Source of the DNA: Planctomycetota bacterium | GTDB taxonomy: Bacteria; Planctomycetota; UBA1135; GCA-002686595 | Assembly: GCA_016795325.1 (NCBI GenBank) | Contig: JAEUHY010000015.1 | Span: 124,001 to 188,000 of the forward strand | Direction of reading: 5' to 3' | DNA: 64,000 bases | In this document: in pieces, positions 1 to 9,223 of the stretch | Position numbering within the stretch: the first letter of the stretch is position 1 | Layout: every line of letters begins with the position of its first letter | Made by a program: the position numbers and the translations under genes | Notes under the pieces: generated by a model | Seen by the model: the letters and a program-made list of their open reading frames with translations, nothing else | Told to the model about the DNA's origin: nothing | Database searches by the model: none

Positions 1-681
1 GCCGACGACCAGGAAGAAGACCTGTTCGCGCGAGAGCAACGACGCCTCGCCGACGGCGCTTTTGGGCGCGTCGAGGAAGCTCAGCGTGAAGATCACGATG
101 AAGATCGTCGGCACGGCGAACAGCACGTCGACGATGCGCATGAGCACGTTGTCGAGGCGTCCGCCGACGAGGCCCGCCAGCGCGCCCCAGGTGACGCCGA
201 CAACCAGGCTCGTGAGCGCCGCGCACAACGCGACGAGCAGCGAGGTGCGGCTGCCCCACACCACGCGCGCGAGCACGTCGCGGCCGAGCGCGTCCGTGCC
301 CAGCCACGGTCCGGTGCGCCACTTGCCGAACAGCGACGTGCGCACGCTGACGAGCGCACGGTCGAGCGGATTCAGATCCCAGTACTCCGGGACGAACTTG
401 TGGTCGCCGAGCGCGCTCCAGGGCGCGACCGGCGGCGCGGGCTCGGCCGCGACGGTGATGGCGGCCGGCGACGGCAGCGGAAGCAGCGGCGCCAGGAAGC
501 TGAGCAGCGCCAGGAACACCAGGAAGCGCAGGCTCCAGCGCACGGACGCGCGTTGGCTCAGGCGTTCACGCGCCTTGCGCCACGGGCTCTCCGGGCGCAG
601 GCGCTCGATCTGCACGGCGGCGAACTCGTAGTCCGCGTCGCGGAACCAACTCGGCGTGCTGGAGGCGCTGCGCTCGCTCAC
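1..681 (-). CDS. Oligopeptide/dipeptide ABC transporter permease, OppC/DppC type (3' part outside window)
   Basis: Read on the minus strand from a GTG at 681 that overlaps the stop of the upstream permease gene; 227 codons are open to the window edge with no stop. After a cytoplasmic N-terminal stretch there is a transmembrane segment (about residues 55-75), a periplasmic loop, and the family hallmark LGTDALGRDVLARVVWG that opens the core of OppC/DppC inner-membrane permeases. Further hydrophobic segments follow (SLLVALCAALTSLVVGV and FAVPTIFIVIFTLSF). The EAA loop that contacts the ATPase lies beyond position 1. It is the third gene of an OppA-OppB-OppC operon, and ATPase genes probably follow outside the window. 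The family is certain, the substrate (peptide) is inferred. Confidence 0.88.
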   Translation of the reverse strand, partial: MSERSASSTPSWFRDADYEFAAVQIERLRPESPWRKARERLSQRASVRWSLRFLVFLALLSFLAPLLPLPSPAAITVAAEPAPPVAPWSALGDHKFVPEYWDLNPLDRALVSVRTSLFGKWRTGPWLGTDALGRDVLARVVWGSRTSLLVALCAALTSLVVGVTWGALAGLVGGRLDNVLMRIVDVLFAVPTIFIVIFTLSFLDAPKSAVGEASLLSREQVFFLVVG

Positions 682-1658
682 GCTTCCTGCTCCAGGTCCA
701 GGCGCGGATCGAGCAGCGTGTACGCGACGTCGACCAACGTGTTGAAGCCGAACACGAGCACCGCGTAGACGACGGTCACGCCCATCGCGAGCGTGTAGTC
801 GCGGTTGAGCGCGCTGGCGATGAAGTGCGTGCCCGCGCCGGGGATCGCGAAGATGCGCTCGATCACGAGGCTTCCGGTCAGCACGCCGGCCGCCGCAGGT
901 CCGAGGTACGACACGACCGGCGCCAGCGCGCCGCGCATCGCGTGCTTCCACAGGATGCGCGCTCGCGAGGCGCCCTTGGCGCGCGCAGTGCGGATGTAGT
1001 CCTTGGAGAGCGTCTCGAGCAATCCGGCGCGCGAGAGGCGCGCGATGTACGCGGCGAAGGGCAGCGCCAGCGCGAGCGACGGAAGGACGAGGTGGCGCGG
1101 AGTTCCGAAACCCGCGACGGGCAGCACCGGGATCCAGAACGCGAACACGAGCACGAGCAAGCTCGCCAGCACGAAGTTCGGCAGCACCAGGCCGCCGGTG
1201 GCGAGCGCGCGCACCGACTGGTCGAGCTTCGAGCCCGGTGAGTGCGCCGAAGCGACACCGGCGCTCAGGCCGAGCACGAGCGCCAGCGCCAGCGCGAGCG
1301 AGCCGAGCGTGATCGAGATCGGCAGCGAGCTCGCGAGCACGTCGTTCACCGACACGTCGCGGTGTTGCATCGAAGGCCCGAAATCGCCGGCCAGCACGCC
1401 GCCGAACGGGTCCGCCCCGTCGCCCAGCCAGCCGCGTTCGTCGAGGTTCAGCGGTCCCAGCGTGTGCAGGTACTGCTTCCACAGCGGCCAGTCGAGGTGG
1501 TACTGCTCGCGCAGCGCGGCTTCGACGCTGGGGTGGAGCTTGCGCTCGCTGGAGAACGGACCGCCGGGCGCCGCGCGCAGCAGGAAGAAAGCCAGCGTGA
1601 TCACGACCCAGGTCGTCAGCGCGAACCATGCGGCGCGGCGTGCGAGGAAGCGCAACAT
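678..1658 (-). CDS. Oligopeptide/dipeptide ABC transporter permease, OppB/DppB type
   Basis: A 326-aa polytopic inner-membrane protein. The start MLRFLARRAAWF with a first membrane helix at about residues 9-29 is typical of OppB/DppB, as is the RAAPGGPF segment just after it. A large periplasmic loop (about 30-100) carries LWKQYLHTLG. Five further hydrophobic segments follow, with the EAA-loop region DYIRTARAKGASRARILWKHA before the last helices and a C-terminal DPRLDL. The ATG at 1658 overlaps the stop of the upstream binding-protein gene (ATGA) and the gene's own stop overlaps the GTG of the next permease, so translation of the three genes is coupled. The open frame extends further upstream, but that part is the antisense-like shadow of the oppA gene. 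Confidence 0.93.
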   Translation of the reverse strand: MLRFLARRAAWFALTTWVVITLAFFLLRAAPGGPFSSERKLHPSVEAALREQYHLDWPLWKQYLHTLGPLNLDERGWLGDGADPFGGVLAGDFGPSMQHRDVSVNDVLASSLPISITLGSLALALALVLGLSAGVASAHSPGSKLDQSVRALATGGLVLPNFVLASLLVLVFAFWIPVLPVAGFGTPRHLVLPSLALALPFAAYIARLSRAGLLETLSKDYIRTARAKGASRARILWKHAMRGALAPVVSYLGPAAAGVLTGSLVIERIFAIPGAGTHFIASALNRDYTLAMGVTVVYAVLVFGFNTLVDVAYTLLDPRLDLEQEA

Positions 1659-3484
1659 CAGCGCTGCTCCTCGTTCAGCGGACGCCCCTGCGCGCCGCCC
1701 GATGCGTCGAACAGCAGCGCGTCCATGCGCGGCGAGCGCAGTCCGTTGATCGGCCCAGGCGCCGGCGCGCGCTTCTTGCCGCGCTTGTCGGCTTTGCGCG
1801 CCGCGTCGAGCTCGACGCCGTCGCGCCAGTACAGCCGGCTCAGCGAGGGCTCGTTGAGCGCGTTGTCGTCGAAGCCGCCCAGGCGCGGATTCACCAGGTT
1901 CTGGCTCACGTACGAGTAGATCGGGATGCACGGCAACTCGTTGAGCAGGATCTGTTCCGCCTCGCGGTACAGGGCGTTGCGCTGCGCTCCGACCAACGTG
2001 CCTCGCGCCCGGGCGATCAACTCGTCGTAGCGTGCGTTCTTCCAGCCCGTGCGGTTGTTGGGGCTGTCGGAGGTCCAGATCTCGAGGAAGTTGCCCGGGT
2101 CGGCGTAGTCGCCGATCCACGACGAGCGCGAGAGGTCGTAGTCGAGCGAGGACTGCGCGCTCAGGAACGCCTTCCACTCCTGGTTGCGCAGCTTCGCGTC
2201 GATGCCCAGCGCCTGCTTCCAATGGTGCGCGACGACCTCCGCAAGCGCGCGGTGCGTCTCGCTCGAGTTGAAGTGCAGCTCGAGCTTGGGGAACGGCTTG
2301 CCGGCGCCTTTCGACGCGGGAGTCGCGAAGCCTGCGGCCGCGAGCAGGCTGGCCGCCGCAGCCGGGTCTCCGGGCGCCATCGCGGGCGCGACGTAGTCGC
2401 CGATGCGTCCCCACGGAGTGAACGAGTGGTTGGGCGCCTGGCCCGCCTTGAGCACCTTGTTCGTGATCTCCGCGCGTCGCACCGTGCGGCTGAGCGCCTG
2501 CCGCACGCGCACGTCGTCGAGCGGCGGCCGCGTGGTGTTGACGCGGTAGAAGTACACGCCCAAGTAGGGCGTCGCGCGGAAGTCCTCACGCTGCGTGAGC
2601 TGTCCGACGAGGTTGGAGGGGATCGCGCCGTCGACCCAGTCGATCTCGCCGGTGAGGTACAGGTTGAGCGCGCTGCTCCAACTCTCGAGCGCGAGCACGT
2701 CGATCGTCCGCATGGCGACGCCGTCGGCGTCCCAATAGTGCGGCGACTTCGCCAGGCGGATGCGCTCGTGGATCCGGCGCTCGGCGAGGTAGTACGCGCC
2801 ATTGCTCACCAAATGCTCGGGCCGCGTCCACAGCGTGCCCCAGCTCGTCGGATGGCGCGCCTGGAGCGCTTCGATGCTCGCCCGGTGCAGCGGAACGAAG
2901 GCGTAGAAGCACAGCACGTCGAGAAAGCGCGGCTGCACTTCAGCGAGGCGCACTTCGAACGTGCGTTCGTCGAGCGCACGCAGGCCCAGGAGCGTCGGAT
3001 CGCGCGCGCCATCGCCGCCGCTCGCGAACTCGCGCGCGCCTTCGACGCACCACAGTTGCGCCGCGTACTCGGCAGCGGTGCGCGGCTCGAGCAAGCGCGT
3101 CCAGCTCCACACGAAATCGGCCGCGGTCACGGGGTCGCCGTTCGACCAACGCGCGTCCGGCCGCAGGTGGAAGGTGTACGTCCGCCCGTCGGGACTGACC
3201 TCCCAGGTCTCCGCACAGCCCGGCGCCGGCGCGAGCGTCTGCGGGTCGCGCACCACCAGCCCCTCGAACAGCGCGCGGATGACGCGGCCCTCGGGGATGC
3301 CCGTGGCCGCGTGCGGATCCAGGGAACGCACCTCGCCGCCGCCGGTGAACACGAAATCGGCGCGTTCGCGCCGCGTTCCGAGCGCCGACGCGAGGACGGC
3401 GCCGACGACCAGCGCGACCAGCAGCGCAGCCAGCGTGCGGCGAATCCAGACCGCAGGTGCATGCGCCATCATCGGGCGGGGCAT
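1658..3484 (-). CDS. Extracellular solute-binding protein family 5 (OppA-like peptide-binding protein)
   Basis: A 608-aa exported binding protein. The N-terminus has a basic stretch and one hydrophobic segment (about residues 12-30, LAALLVALVVGAVLASAL), read as a signal peptide or anchor. The family signature follows: EVRSLDPHAATG, the RALFEGLVV block, YTFHLRPDARWSNGDPVTAADFVWSW, and later SSWIGDYADPGNFLEIW and NNRTGWKNARYDELI. These are landmark segments of OppA-type SBP_bac_5 proteins that deliver peptides to the OppBC channel. I chose the ATG at 3484; two further ATGs at 3472 and 3469 are possible, and the longer open frame upstream runs into the divergent promoter. It is the first gene of a coupled operon with oppB and oppC, and diverges from a second peptide-transport operon 79 bp away. 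Confidence 0.93.
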   Translation of the reverse strand: MPRPMMAHAPAVWIRRTLAALLVALVVGAVLASALGTRRERADFVFTGGGEVRSLDPHAATGIPEGRVIRALFEGLVVRDPQTLAPAPGCAETWEVSPDGRTYTFHLRPDARWSNGDPVTAADFVWSWTRLLEPRTAAEYAAQLWCVEGAREFASGGDGARDPTLLGLRALDERTFEVRLAEVQPRFLDVLCFYAFVPLHRASIEALQARHPTSWGTLWTRPEHLVSNGAYYLAERRIHERIRLAKSPHYWDADGVAMRTIDVLALESWSSALNLYLTGEIDWVDGAIPSNLVGQLTQREDFRATPYLGVYFYRVNTTRPPLDDVRVRQALSRTVRRAEITNKVLKAGQAPNHSFTPWGRIGDYVAPAMAPGDPAAAASLLAAAGFATPASKGAGKPFPKLELHFNSSETHRALAEVVAHHWKQALGIDAKLRNQEWKAFLSAQSSLDYDLSRSSWIGDYADPGNFLEIWTSDSPNNRTGWKNARYDELIARARGTLVGAQRNALYREAEQILLNELPCIPIYSYVSQNLVNPRLGGFDDNALNEPSLSRLYWRDGVELDAARKADKRGKKRAPAPGPINGLRSPRMDALLFDASGGAQGRPLNEEQR

Positions 3485-3563
3485 GGTAGCCCTCGACCGC
3501 GGCCAGGCAATCGCGCGCGCTGTAGCCGGCCTGCGCTCGATGGTGTAATCGGGGACGCGTCGC

Positions 3564-5393
3564 ATGAGCCTGATCACGCTTTCCCCTCGCGCACCACGCG
3601 CCCTTCGGCATTGCGCCGGCGCGCTGCTGCTGTCCCTGCTCGGGGCGGCGTGCGACCGCGGCGCGTCGTCGGGCGACGCCGCCATTGCTCCGGCGCGGGC
3701 GAGAGAGACGAGCGTGGTTGTCCACGCCGACGCGCTCCCGCAGAGCCTGAACTACTTGCTCGACAACTCGGCCATGTGCCGGCGGCTGCAGCGCGAGACG
3801 CACGAGGCGCTGCTCACGCGCGATCCGCACACGCTCGAGTTGCGTCCGGTGCTCTGCACGCAATGGCGGCGTGAGGACGCGCTCGTGCTCACCAGCGGCG
3901 AGCGCTTGTACGGCGAAGTCGAAGCGCTCGCGCAAGGCTGGCGTGTGAAGTCGAGCGCGTCCGCGGACGCGCGCGAAGTGTCTGCGGAGGAGGTCGCGCG
4001 CGTCGTGCGCGGCGCCGCGTACACCTTCGACCTGCGCCGCGACGTGCTGTGGCACGACGGCGAACGCTTCGACGAGCAGGACGTGCTGTTCACCTGGCGC
4101 ATGACGCGCAATCCGCTCGTCGAGGCCGGCGCCAAGCGCGTCCAGTACGACAGGCTCGTCGCCGCGAGTTCGCCCGCGCCCTTCGTCGTGCGCTTCGAAT
4201 ACGACCAGACGTACTTCGGTTCTCTGGAGTCGATCGAAGCGCTCGCCATCCTGCCGCGGCATCTGTACGACCTGCACGATCCCGACAACCGCGACTACGC
4301 GCCGGACGCGAGCGAGGAGCAGCAGGCGCGCTACGTGAACACGCACCGCTGCAACCGCGACTGGGTCGGACTGGGGCCCTTCCGCGTGGCGAACTTCACG
4401 AACGAGTTCCTCGAACTCGAGCGTTTCGAGCGCTACTTCGATCCCCAGCGCGCCGCTGGACTCGCGCGCGTGCGGCTGCGGCCGATCTCCGACGACCGGG
4501 CGGCGTTCCAGGCGCTGCTCGCCGGCGAACTCGACTTCTCCGCGCGTTTGCACGCGGACGATTACCTGGGCGAGGTCGGATCGTCGGTCGCCTTCGCCGA
4601 GCGCTTCGAAAAGGGCGCGTTCTACACGCCGATCGCGACCTTCATCGCCTGGAACCTGCAGCGCGAGCGCTTCCGCGATCCGACGGTCCGCCGCGCGCTG
4701 GCGCTCGCCTTCGACTGGGACGAATTCATCGCGAGTTTCTACCGCGGCATGGCGCGGCGCGTGACCGCGGAGTGGGTCGACACCGGCGCCGACTACGACG
4801 AATCGCTCGCGCCGCTGCCGTGCGACCCGAGCGAAGCGTCGCGCTTGCTCGCGCAGGCCGGATGGATCGACCGCGACGGCGACGGACGTCTGGACAAGAA
4901 CGGCGAGCGGTTCGAGTTCGCGCTCGCGCTGCAGGCCGGCAACCAGACCGGCGAGAGCCTCTCGCAGCGCTTGCAGGAGAGCCTGGGCCGCGTGGGCATC
5001 GGCGTCGCGATCGAGAGCTTCGACTGGCCGAGCCTTTCCGAGCGCGTCAAGCGGCGCAACTTCGACGCCGTCGTGCTGGCCTGGACGATGCCCGTCGACA
5101 ACGATCCCGCGGCGCGTTGGCACTCGCGCACGATCGGCGAAGACACGAACAACTACTGCTCGTTCTCCGACGCGCAGATCGACGCCTGGATCGAACGTGT
5201 CGAGGTCGAACTCGACCGCGCCGAACGCACGCGGCTGATGCACGCCATCCAGGCGCGGCTCTACGCGTTGCAGCCGTACATGTACGGCGTGACCGTGCCC
5301 AAGCGCTACGCGCTCTCGCGCCGCATCACGGGCTTTCGCGCCTCGCGCCTCGACCCCGGTTTCGCGCTGCGCGAGTGGCGGCTCGCGGAGTGA
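3564..5393 (+). CDS. Solute-binding protein family 5, lipoprotein (peptide ABC transporter)
   Basis: A 609-aa binding protein. The N-terminus has a hydrophobic segment and a lipobox (LLGAAC, Cys about residue 30), so it is probably lipid-anchored. SBP_bac_5 landmarks include ADALPQSLNYLLDNS, YTFDLRRDVLWHDGERF with DVLFTWRMTRNP, the LGPFRVANF block and a late segment with DRDGDGRLDKNGERF, a DxDxDG loop seen in many members of this family. An insert at about 100-150 between the first landmark and the VLWHDGE block is longer than usual. The gene heads an operon with four more transporter genes and ends in a GTGA overlap with the next. Its sequence differs strongly from the binding protein encoded divergently next door, so the two systems probably take different substrates; which ones cannot be told from sequence. 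Confidence 0.92.
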   Translation: MSLITLSPRAPRALRHCAGALLLSLLGAACDRGASSGDAAIAPARARETSVVVHADALPQSLNYLLDNSAMCRRLQRETHEALLTRDPHTLELRPVLCTQWRREDALVLTSGERLYGEVEALAQGWRVKSSASADAREVSAEEVARVVRGAAYTFDLRRDVLWHDGERFDEQDVLFTWRMTRNPLVEAGAKRVQYDRLVAASSPAPFVVRFEYDQTYFGSLESIEALAILPRHLYDLHDPDNRDYAPDASEEQQARYVNTHRCNRDWVGLGPFRVANFTNEFLELERFERYFDPQRAAGLARVRLRPISDDRAAFQALLAGELDFSARLHADDYLGEVGSSVAFAERFEKGAFYTPIATFIAWNLQRERFRDPTVRRALALAFDWDEFIASFYRGMARRVTAEWVDTGADYDESLAPLPCDPSEASRLLAQAGWIDRDGDGRLDKNGERFEFALALQAGNQTGESLSQRLQESLGRVGIGVAIESFDWPSLSERVKRRNFDAVVLAWTMPVDNDPAARWHSRTIGEDTNNYCSFSDAQIDAWIERVEVELDRAERTRLMHAIQARLYALQPYMYGVTVPKRYALSRRITGFRASRLDPGFALREWRLAE

Positions 5394-6451
5394 GCCGGTT
5401 GGCGCGCGCCGTGCTCCGCAGGCTGCTTGTGCTGCTCCCCACGCTGCTGGGGATCACGCTCCTCACGTTCGCGTTGCTGCACCTCTTGCCCGGCGACGGC
5501 GCAGCGCTGCGCTTCGGCGGCGAGGGCGCGGACCCCGGTGCGGTCGACGCCGCGGCCTTCGAGCGCTTTCGCGCCGAGCACCTGCTCGACGCGCCGCTGT
5601 GGCGCCAGTACCTCGATTACCTCGGACCTTTCGACCTCTCGCCGCGTGGCCACGCCTGGTTCGGCGGCAGCGGCGAACAGCCTTGGGGCGGGCTTCTCGC
5701 GGGAGATCTGGGGCGCGAGTTGCTGCGCCCGTCCGTGGGGATCGCCGGCGAGCTCGCCCAGCGGCTCGCCATCACCGTGCCCATGTCGCTGGCCGCGGCG
5801 GCGCTGATCTTCGGGATCGGCTGGCCGCTGGGCGTGCTGCTCGCCGTGCGCCGCGGAACGGCGATCGCGCGCACGCTCGAGGTGCTGCTGTTCGCGCTCT
5901 ACGCGTTGCCGACGTTCTGGCTGGGCATGGCGCTGCAGTCGCTGCTCGGCGGCGGCGGCCTCGGCTGGCTGCCGGTCGTCGGCTTGCACGGACGCGACGC
6001 GGACTCCGCGGCGCCGCTGCATTACGCGCTCGACACGCTCGCCCACGCCGTGCTGCCGCTCGTCGCCCTCGTGGCGCCGTCGCTGGCCTACGTCGCACGC
6101 CAAGCGCGCTCGAGCGTGCTCGAGGTGCTCGACGCGGATTTCGTGCTGTGCGCGCGCGCGCGCGGCTCCAGCGAACGCCAGGTGCTGTGGCGCCACGTCG
6201 TGCCCAACGCGCTCACGCCGCTCGTCACGCTCGTGGGGCAGACGCTGCCCTGGCTGGTGGGCGGTTGGGTGGTGATCGAGACCGTGTTCGAGCTGCCGGG
6301 CATGGGCAAGTACGCCTACGACGGTCTGATGCGGCGCGAGTACGGCGTCGTCGCAGCGTGCGTCCTGCTCTCGGCGCTGCTCACCGCGCTGGGGCACCTC
6401 GCGAGCGACCTCGCGCAGGCTTGGATCGATCCGAGGGTGCGGCTTGACTGA
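5390..6451 (+). CDS. Peptide ABC transporter permease, OppB/DppB type
   Basis: A 353-aa integral membrane permease. It starts at a GTG that overlaps the upstream stop (GTGA, 5390-5393); the much longer open frame upstream is a shadow of the binding-protein gene. The N-terminal helix LLVLLPTLLGITLLTFALLH is followed by LLPGDGA, the position where OppB/DppB proteins carry their conserved PGD. The EAA-type cytoplasmic loop is DFVLCARARGSSERQVLWRH, then PNALTPLVTLVGQTLPWLVG and IETVFELPGMGKYAYD, which are close to the family consensus. It pairs with the next gene to form the channel. Its stop lies inside the start region of the following permease gene (8-nt overlap). Confidence 0.93.
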   Translation: MSRLARAVLRRLLVLLPTLLGITLLTFALLHLLPGDGAALRFGGEGADPGAVDAAAFERFRAEHLLDAPLWRQYLDYLGPFDLSPRGHAWFGGSGEQPWGGLLAGDLGRELLRPSVGIAGELAQRLAITVPMSLAAAALIFGIGWPLGVLLAVRRGTAIARTLEVLLFALYALPTFWLGMALQSLLGGGGLGWLPVVGLHGRDADSAAPLHYALDTLAHAVLPLVALVAPSLAYVARQARSSVLEVLDADFVLCARARGSSERQVLWRHVVPNALTPLVTLVGQTLPWLVGGWVVIETVFELPGMGKYAYDGLMRREYGVVAACVLLSALLTALGHLASDLAQAWIDPRVRLD

Positions 6452-8258
6452 GCCGACGCGCAACACGCGCCGCTGGCCGCGCAGTCTGGGCGCGCGCTGC
6501 GCCCTGTGGACGCTGCTCGCGCTCGTGGCGAGCGCGGTCTACGCGCCCTTTCTGGCGAGCGCTGCACCGCTCTACCTGCGCGCGCTCGACGTGCGCGCGC
6601 TGCGCTCGGCCGGCGCGGCGCTGCCGGCCCTCGCGCGCGAGTGGCGCGAGTCGCTCGCCGAGCCCGACCCGGACGCAGGGCGCGCGCCGCGGCGCGCGGA
6701 CGCGCTGGCGAGCTTGCAGCTGCGCTTCGAGTTGCTCGAACGCAGCCTCGATCCGCGCAGTGATCTCGCCGCACACGTCGAGCGCGCGGCGCAGGCCGTG
6801 CACTCGCTCTCCGGCGCGCCGCGCGGCGCCCCCGATGTGCAGCCTGACGCGCAGCCTGACGCGCAGCCTGACGCGCAGCCTGACGCGCAGCCCGACGCGC
6901 AGCCCGACGCGCAGCCCGACGCGCAGCCCGACGCACAGCCCGACGCACAGCTCGACGTGCAGCTCGACGTGCGCCTGGACGGAGCGTTGCGCGAACTCGA
7001 CGCGCTCGCCGAGGCTGTCGATGCCGCGCTCGTCGGTGTTGTTTCGCCGAGGCGCTCGGACGACGCTCCGAAGCCCGCGGAAGAGGCGAGTTCTGCGCCG
7101 TCGGCCGCCGCGCGCGCTCACGCGGCCAACCTGCCCGCGCCCTGGCGCACGAGCGCGAGCTGGCCGCTGTTCGCCGCGTTGTCCTTCTGGACCTGGTGGT
7201 TCGCGTTGCTGCTGCCGCTGGCGGCGTGGGCCGTGCTGCGCGGCCTGAGCGCGCGCGCCGCAGCGCTCGCGTTCGGCGCGCTCTCGTTCCTCGCCGTCGC
7301 ACTCACGCTCGGCCTGCGTGCGGCGCCGGGCCTGGCGACGCGCGACGTCAAGCTCGCGATCGTCGCCGGCGACGTGCTCGTCGAGCGCGCGCTGTTCGCG
7401 CCGGTGCCCTACGGCTTCGACGAGACGCGCCTGGGCGAGGCCCTGCGTCCGCCGACCTGGCTGCCCGGCGCGGAACTCGACGCGCAGGGGCGCTACATGC
7501 GCGGCGCGCGCGCCGGCGCCGCGGGCGCTACTCGGCCCGTCGAGGTGCGCGCCGGCGAGCCCTCGCTGAACTCTTGGCGACGCCACTTGCTCGGCGCCGA
7601 CTCGCTCGGCCGCGACGTGCTCGCACGCGTGCTGTGGGGCGGCCGAGTGAGTCTGGGCGTCGCGTTCTCCGCGGTGCTCGCCTTGCTCGCGTTCGGCGTC
7701 GTCGCCGGCCTGCTCGCGGGCGTTTCGCGCGGCGCGTTCGACACGCTGTTCCTGTTCGTCGCGCAGACGCTGCAGTCGTTTCCGAGCCTGTTCCTGATCC
7801 TCGTCGCGGTCGCCCTGCTGCCCGCGCACGGCGTGCATCCGCAGGTTGCGACGGCGCTCGTGATCGCCGCCGTGAGCTGGACCGGCGTCGCGCGCCTAGT
7901 GCGCGCCCAGGTCCGCGCGGTGCGCGAGCGCGAGTGGGTGCTCGCCGCGCGCGCGAGCGGACTGAGCCCGGCGCGCGTGCTGTTCGCGCACATCGCGCCC
8001 AACGCGCTCGCGCCCGCGCTCGTGTCGGGCGCCTTCGCGCTCGGCGGCGCGGTGCTGGCCGAGTCGGCGACGAGCTTCCTGGGTTTTGGCGTGCAGCCGC
8101 CCGTGCCGTCGTGGGGCGCCGTGCTGCGCGAGTCGAGCGCGGTGGAGCACGCCTGGATCCTGCTCGGCCCCGGACTGCTCGTGTTCGCCGCGGTTGCATC
8201 GGCGAACGCGCTCGGCGACGCCTTGCGCGAACGCCTCGAACTGCGGGAGGCGGCGTGA
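6444..8258 (+). CDS. Peptide ABC transporter permease, OppC type, with a large repeat-bearing insert
   Basis: A 604-aa protein, about twice the usual OppC length. The TTG start at 6444 is in the overlap with the previous gene. The C-terminal half is an ordinary OppC/DppC: LGADSLGRDVLARVLWGGR, several helices, the EAA loop AARASGLSPARVLFAHIAPN and ESATSFLGFGVQPPVPSWG. The N-terminal half is unusual. After a first helix (about 15-40) comes a predicted non-membrane region of some 190 residues that contains nine consecutive Q-P-D-A tetrapeptides plus two Q-L-D-V units (residues 133-176, encoded by a 12-bp DNA repeat). Then come two extra hydrophobic segments (about 240-295) before the normal OppC core. 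The insert probably lies on one face of the membrane; its function is unknown. It sits between the OppB partner and two ATPase genes. Confidence 0.88.
   Translation: MTEPTRNTRRWPRSLGARCALWTLLALVASAVYAPFLASAAPLYLRALDVRALRSAGAALPALAREWRESLAEPDPDAGRAPRRADALASLQLRFELLERSLDPRSDLAAHVERAAQAVHSLSGAPRGAPDVQPDAQPDAQPDAQPDAQPDAQPDAQPDAQPDAQPDAQLDVQLDVRLDGALRELDALAEAVDAALVGVVSPRRSDDAPKPAEEASSAPSAAARAHAANLPAPWRTSASWPLFAALSFWTWWFALLLPLAAWAVLRGLSARAAALAFGALSFLAVALTLGLRAAPGLATRDVKLAIVAGDVLVERALFAPVPYGFDETRLGEALRPPTWLPGAELDAQGRYMRGARAGAAGATRPVEVRAGEPSLNSWRRHLLGADSLGRDVLARVLWGGRVSLGVAFSAVLALLAFGVVAGLLAGVSRGAFDTLFLFVAQTLQSFPSLFLILVAVALLPAHGVHPQVATALVIAAVSWTGVARLVRAQVRAVREREWVLAARASGLSPARVLFAHIAPNALAPALVSGAFALGGAVLAESATSFLGFGVQPPVPSWGAVLRESSAVEHAWILLGPGLLVFAAVASANALGDALRERLELREAA
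6840..6971 (+). repeat. Tandem 12-bp repeat, 11 units, in frame inside the OppC-type gene
   Basis: Eleven successive 12-bp units on the pattern cagcctgacgcg. Units 1-4 read cagcctgacgcg, units 5-7 cagcccgacgcg, units 8-9 cagcccgacgca, and units 10-11 cagctcgacgtg. Because the period is a multiple of three it stays in frame and encodes nine QPDA and two QLDV units. The block-wise variants suggest expansion by slippage or unequal crossing over from neighbouring units. Copy number is likely to vary between strains. Confidence 0.97.
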
Positions 8259-9223
8259 GCGAGGCGCTCGAGGTGCGCGGACTGCGCGTGAGCTACGCGA
8301 CGCGCTCGGGCTGGCGCGGCGCCGTCGCCGGAGTCGACCTGCGCCTGGAGCGCGGCGCGGCGCACTCGATCGTCGGCGAGTCCGGCTGCGGCAAGAGCTC
8401 GCTGGCGCTCGCGCTGCTCGGGCTGGTGCGGACCGGCGGCCGGCGGGAGGCCGCGAGCTACACACTCGACGGCCGCGCTTGGTCGCTCGAGCGGCCGGAG
8501 ACGCTGCGCGAGCTGCGCGGTCGGCGCGTCGGGCTGCTGCTGCAGGAGTCGGCGCAGGCCCTCGACCCGCGGCTCAGTGTCGAGCGCCACCTGCGCGCAG
8601 CGCTCGGCGCCGCGCGCGAGGGCGCCGGCCGTGAACGCGTTCTCGAGCTGCTCGCGCGCGTGGGGTTCGACGCGCCCGTCGACTTGCTCGCGCGCCTGCC
8701 GCACGAGCTCTCCGGCGGCATGCGCCAGCGCGTGCAGCTGGCCTGCGCGCTGGCGACGGGGCCCAGTTACCTCATCGCCGACGAGCCGACGGCCAGCCTC
8801 GACGCGTTGCTCGCGCGGCGCATCGTCACGCTGCTCGCCAGCCTCGTCGAGCGCGAGCGGCTGGGTGTGCTGATGGTGACGCACGATTTGGCGGCGGCCG
8901 CGGAGCTGGGCGGCGCGTTGAGCGTGATGTACGCCGGGACGGTGGTCGAACGTGGTCCGGCGCGCGAGCTGCTCCTCGCGCCGCGCCATCCCTACACCGA
9001 GGCCTTGATCGCGGCGTGCGCTGCGCGCGAGCCCTTCGACGAGCCGCTGCGCGGGCTGCCCGGCGCCGCGCCGCAGGGCGCGTTGGAGCGCGACGGTTGC
9101 GCCTTTGCAGCGCGTTGTCCGCTGGCGCGCGGCGCTTGCCGCAGTTCGCGGCCGACCCTGCTCAAGCTTGCGCCGGGGCGTGAACTGGCCTGCCCGCCGC
9201 GCGCCGAAGGAGCGGGGCGATGA
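8255..9223 (+). CDS. Peptide ABC transporter ATP-binding protein, OppD/DppD type
   Basis: A 322-aa ATPase that starts at a GTG overlapping the stop of the permease gene. Nucleotide-binding motifs are in order: Walker A GESGCGKSS (about residue 45), the Q-loop in LLLQESAQALDPR, the ABC signature LSGGMRQRV, Walker B YLIADEPTASLD and the H-loop in VMVTHD. The C-terminal oligopeptide-transporter extension is present with its conserved cysteines (GCAFAARCPLARGAC and LACP), which separates OppD/OppF-type ATPases from other ABC proteins. It hydrolyses ATP at the cytoplasmic face of the OppBC channel together with the next gene product. The stop overlaps the next ATG (ATGA). Confidence 0.94.
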   Translation: MSEALEVRGLRVSYATRSGWRGAVAGVDLRLERGAAHSIVGESGCGKSSLALALLGLVRTGGRREAASYTLDGRAWSLERPETLRELRGRRVGLLLQESAQALDPRLSVERHLRAALGAAREGAGRERVLELLARVGFDAPVDLLARLPHELSGGMRQRVQLACALATGPSYLIADEPTASLDALLARRIVTLLASLVERERLGVLMVTHDLAAAAELGGALSVMYAGTVVERGPARELLLAPRHPYTEALIAACAAREPFDEPLRGLPGAAPQGALERDGCAFAARCPLARGACRSSRPTLLKLAPGRELACPPRAEGAGR

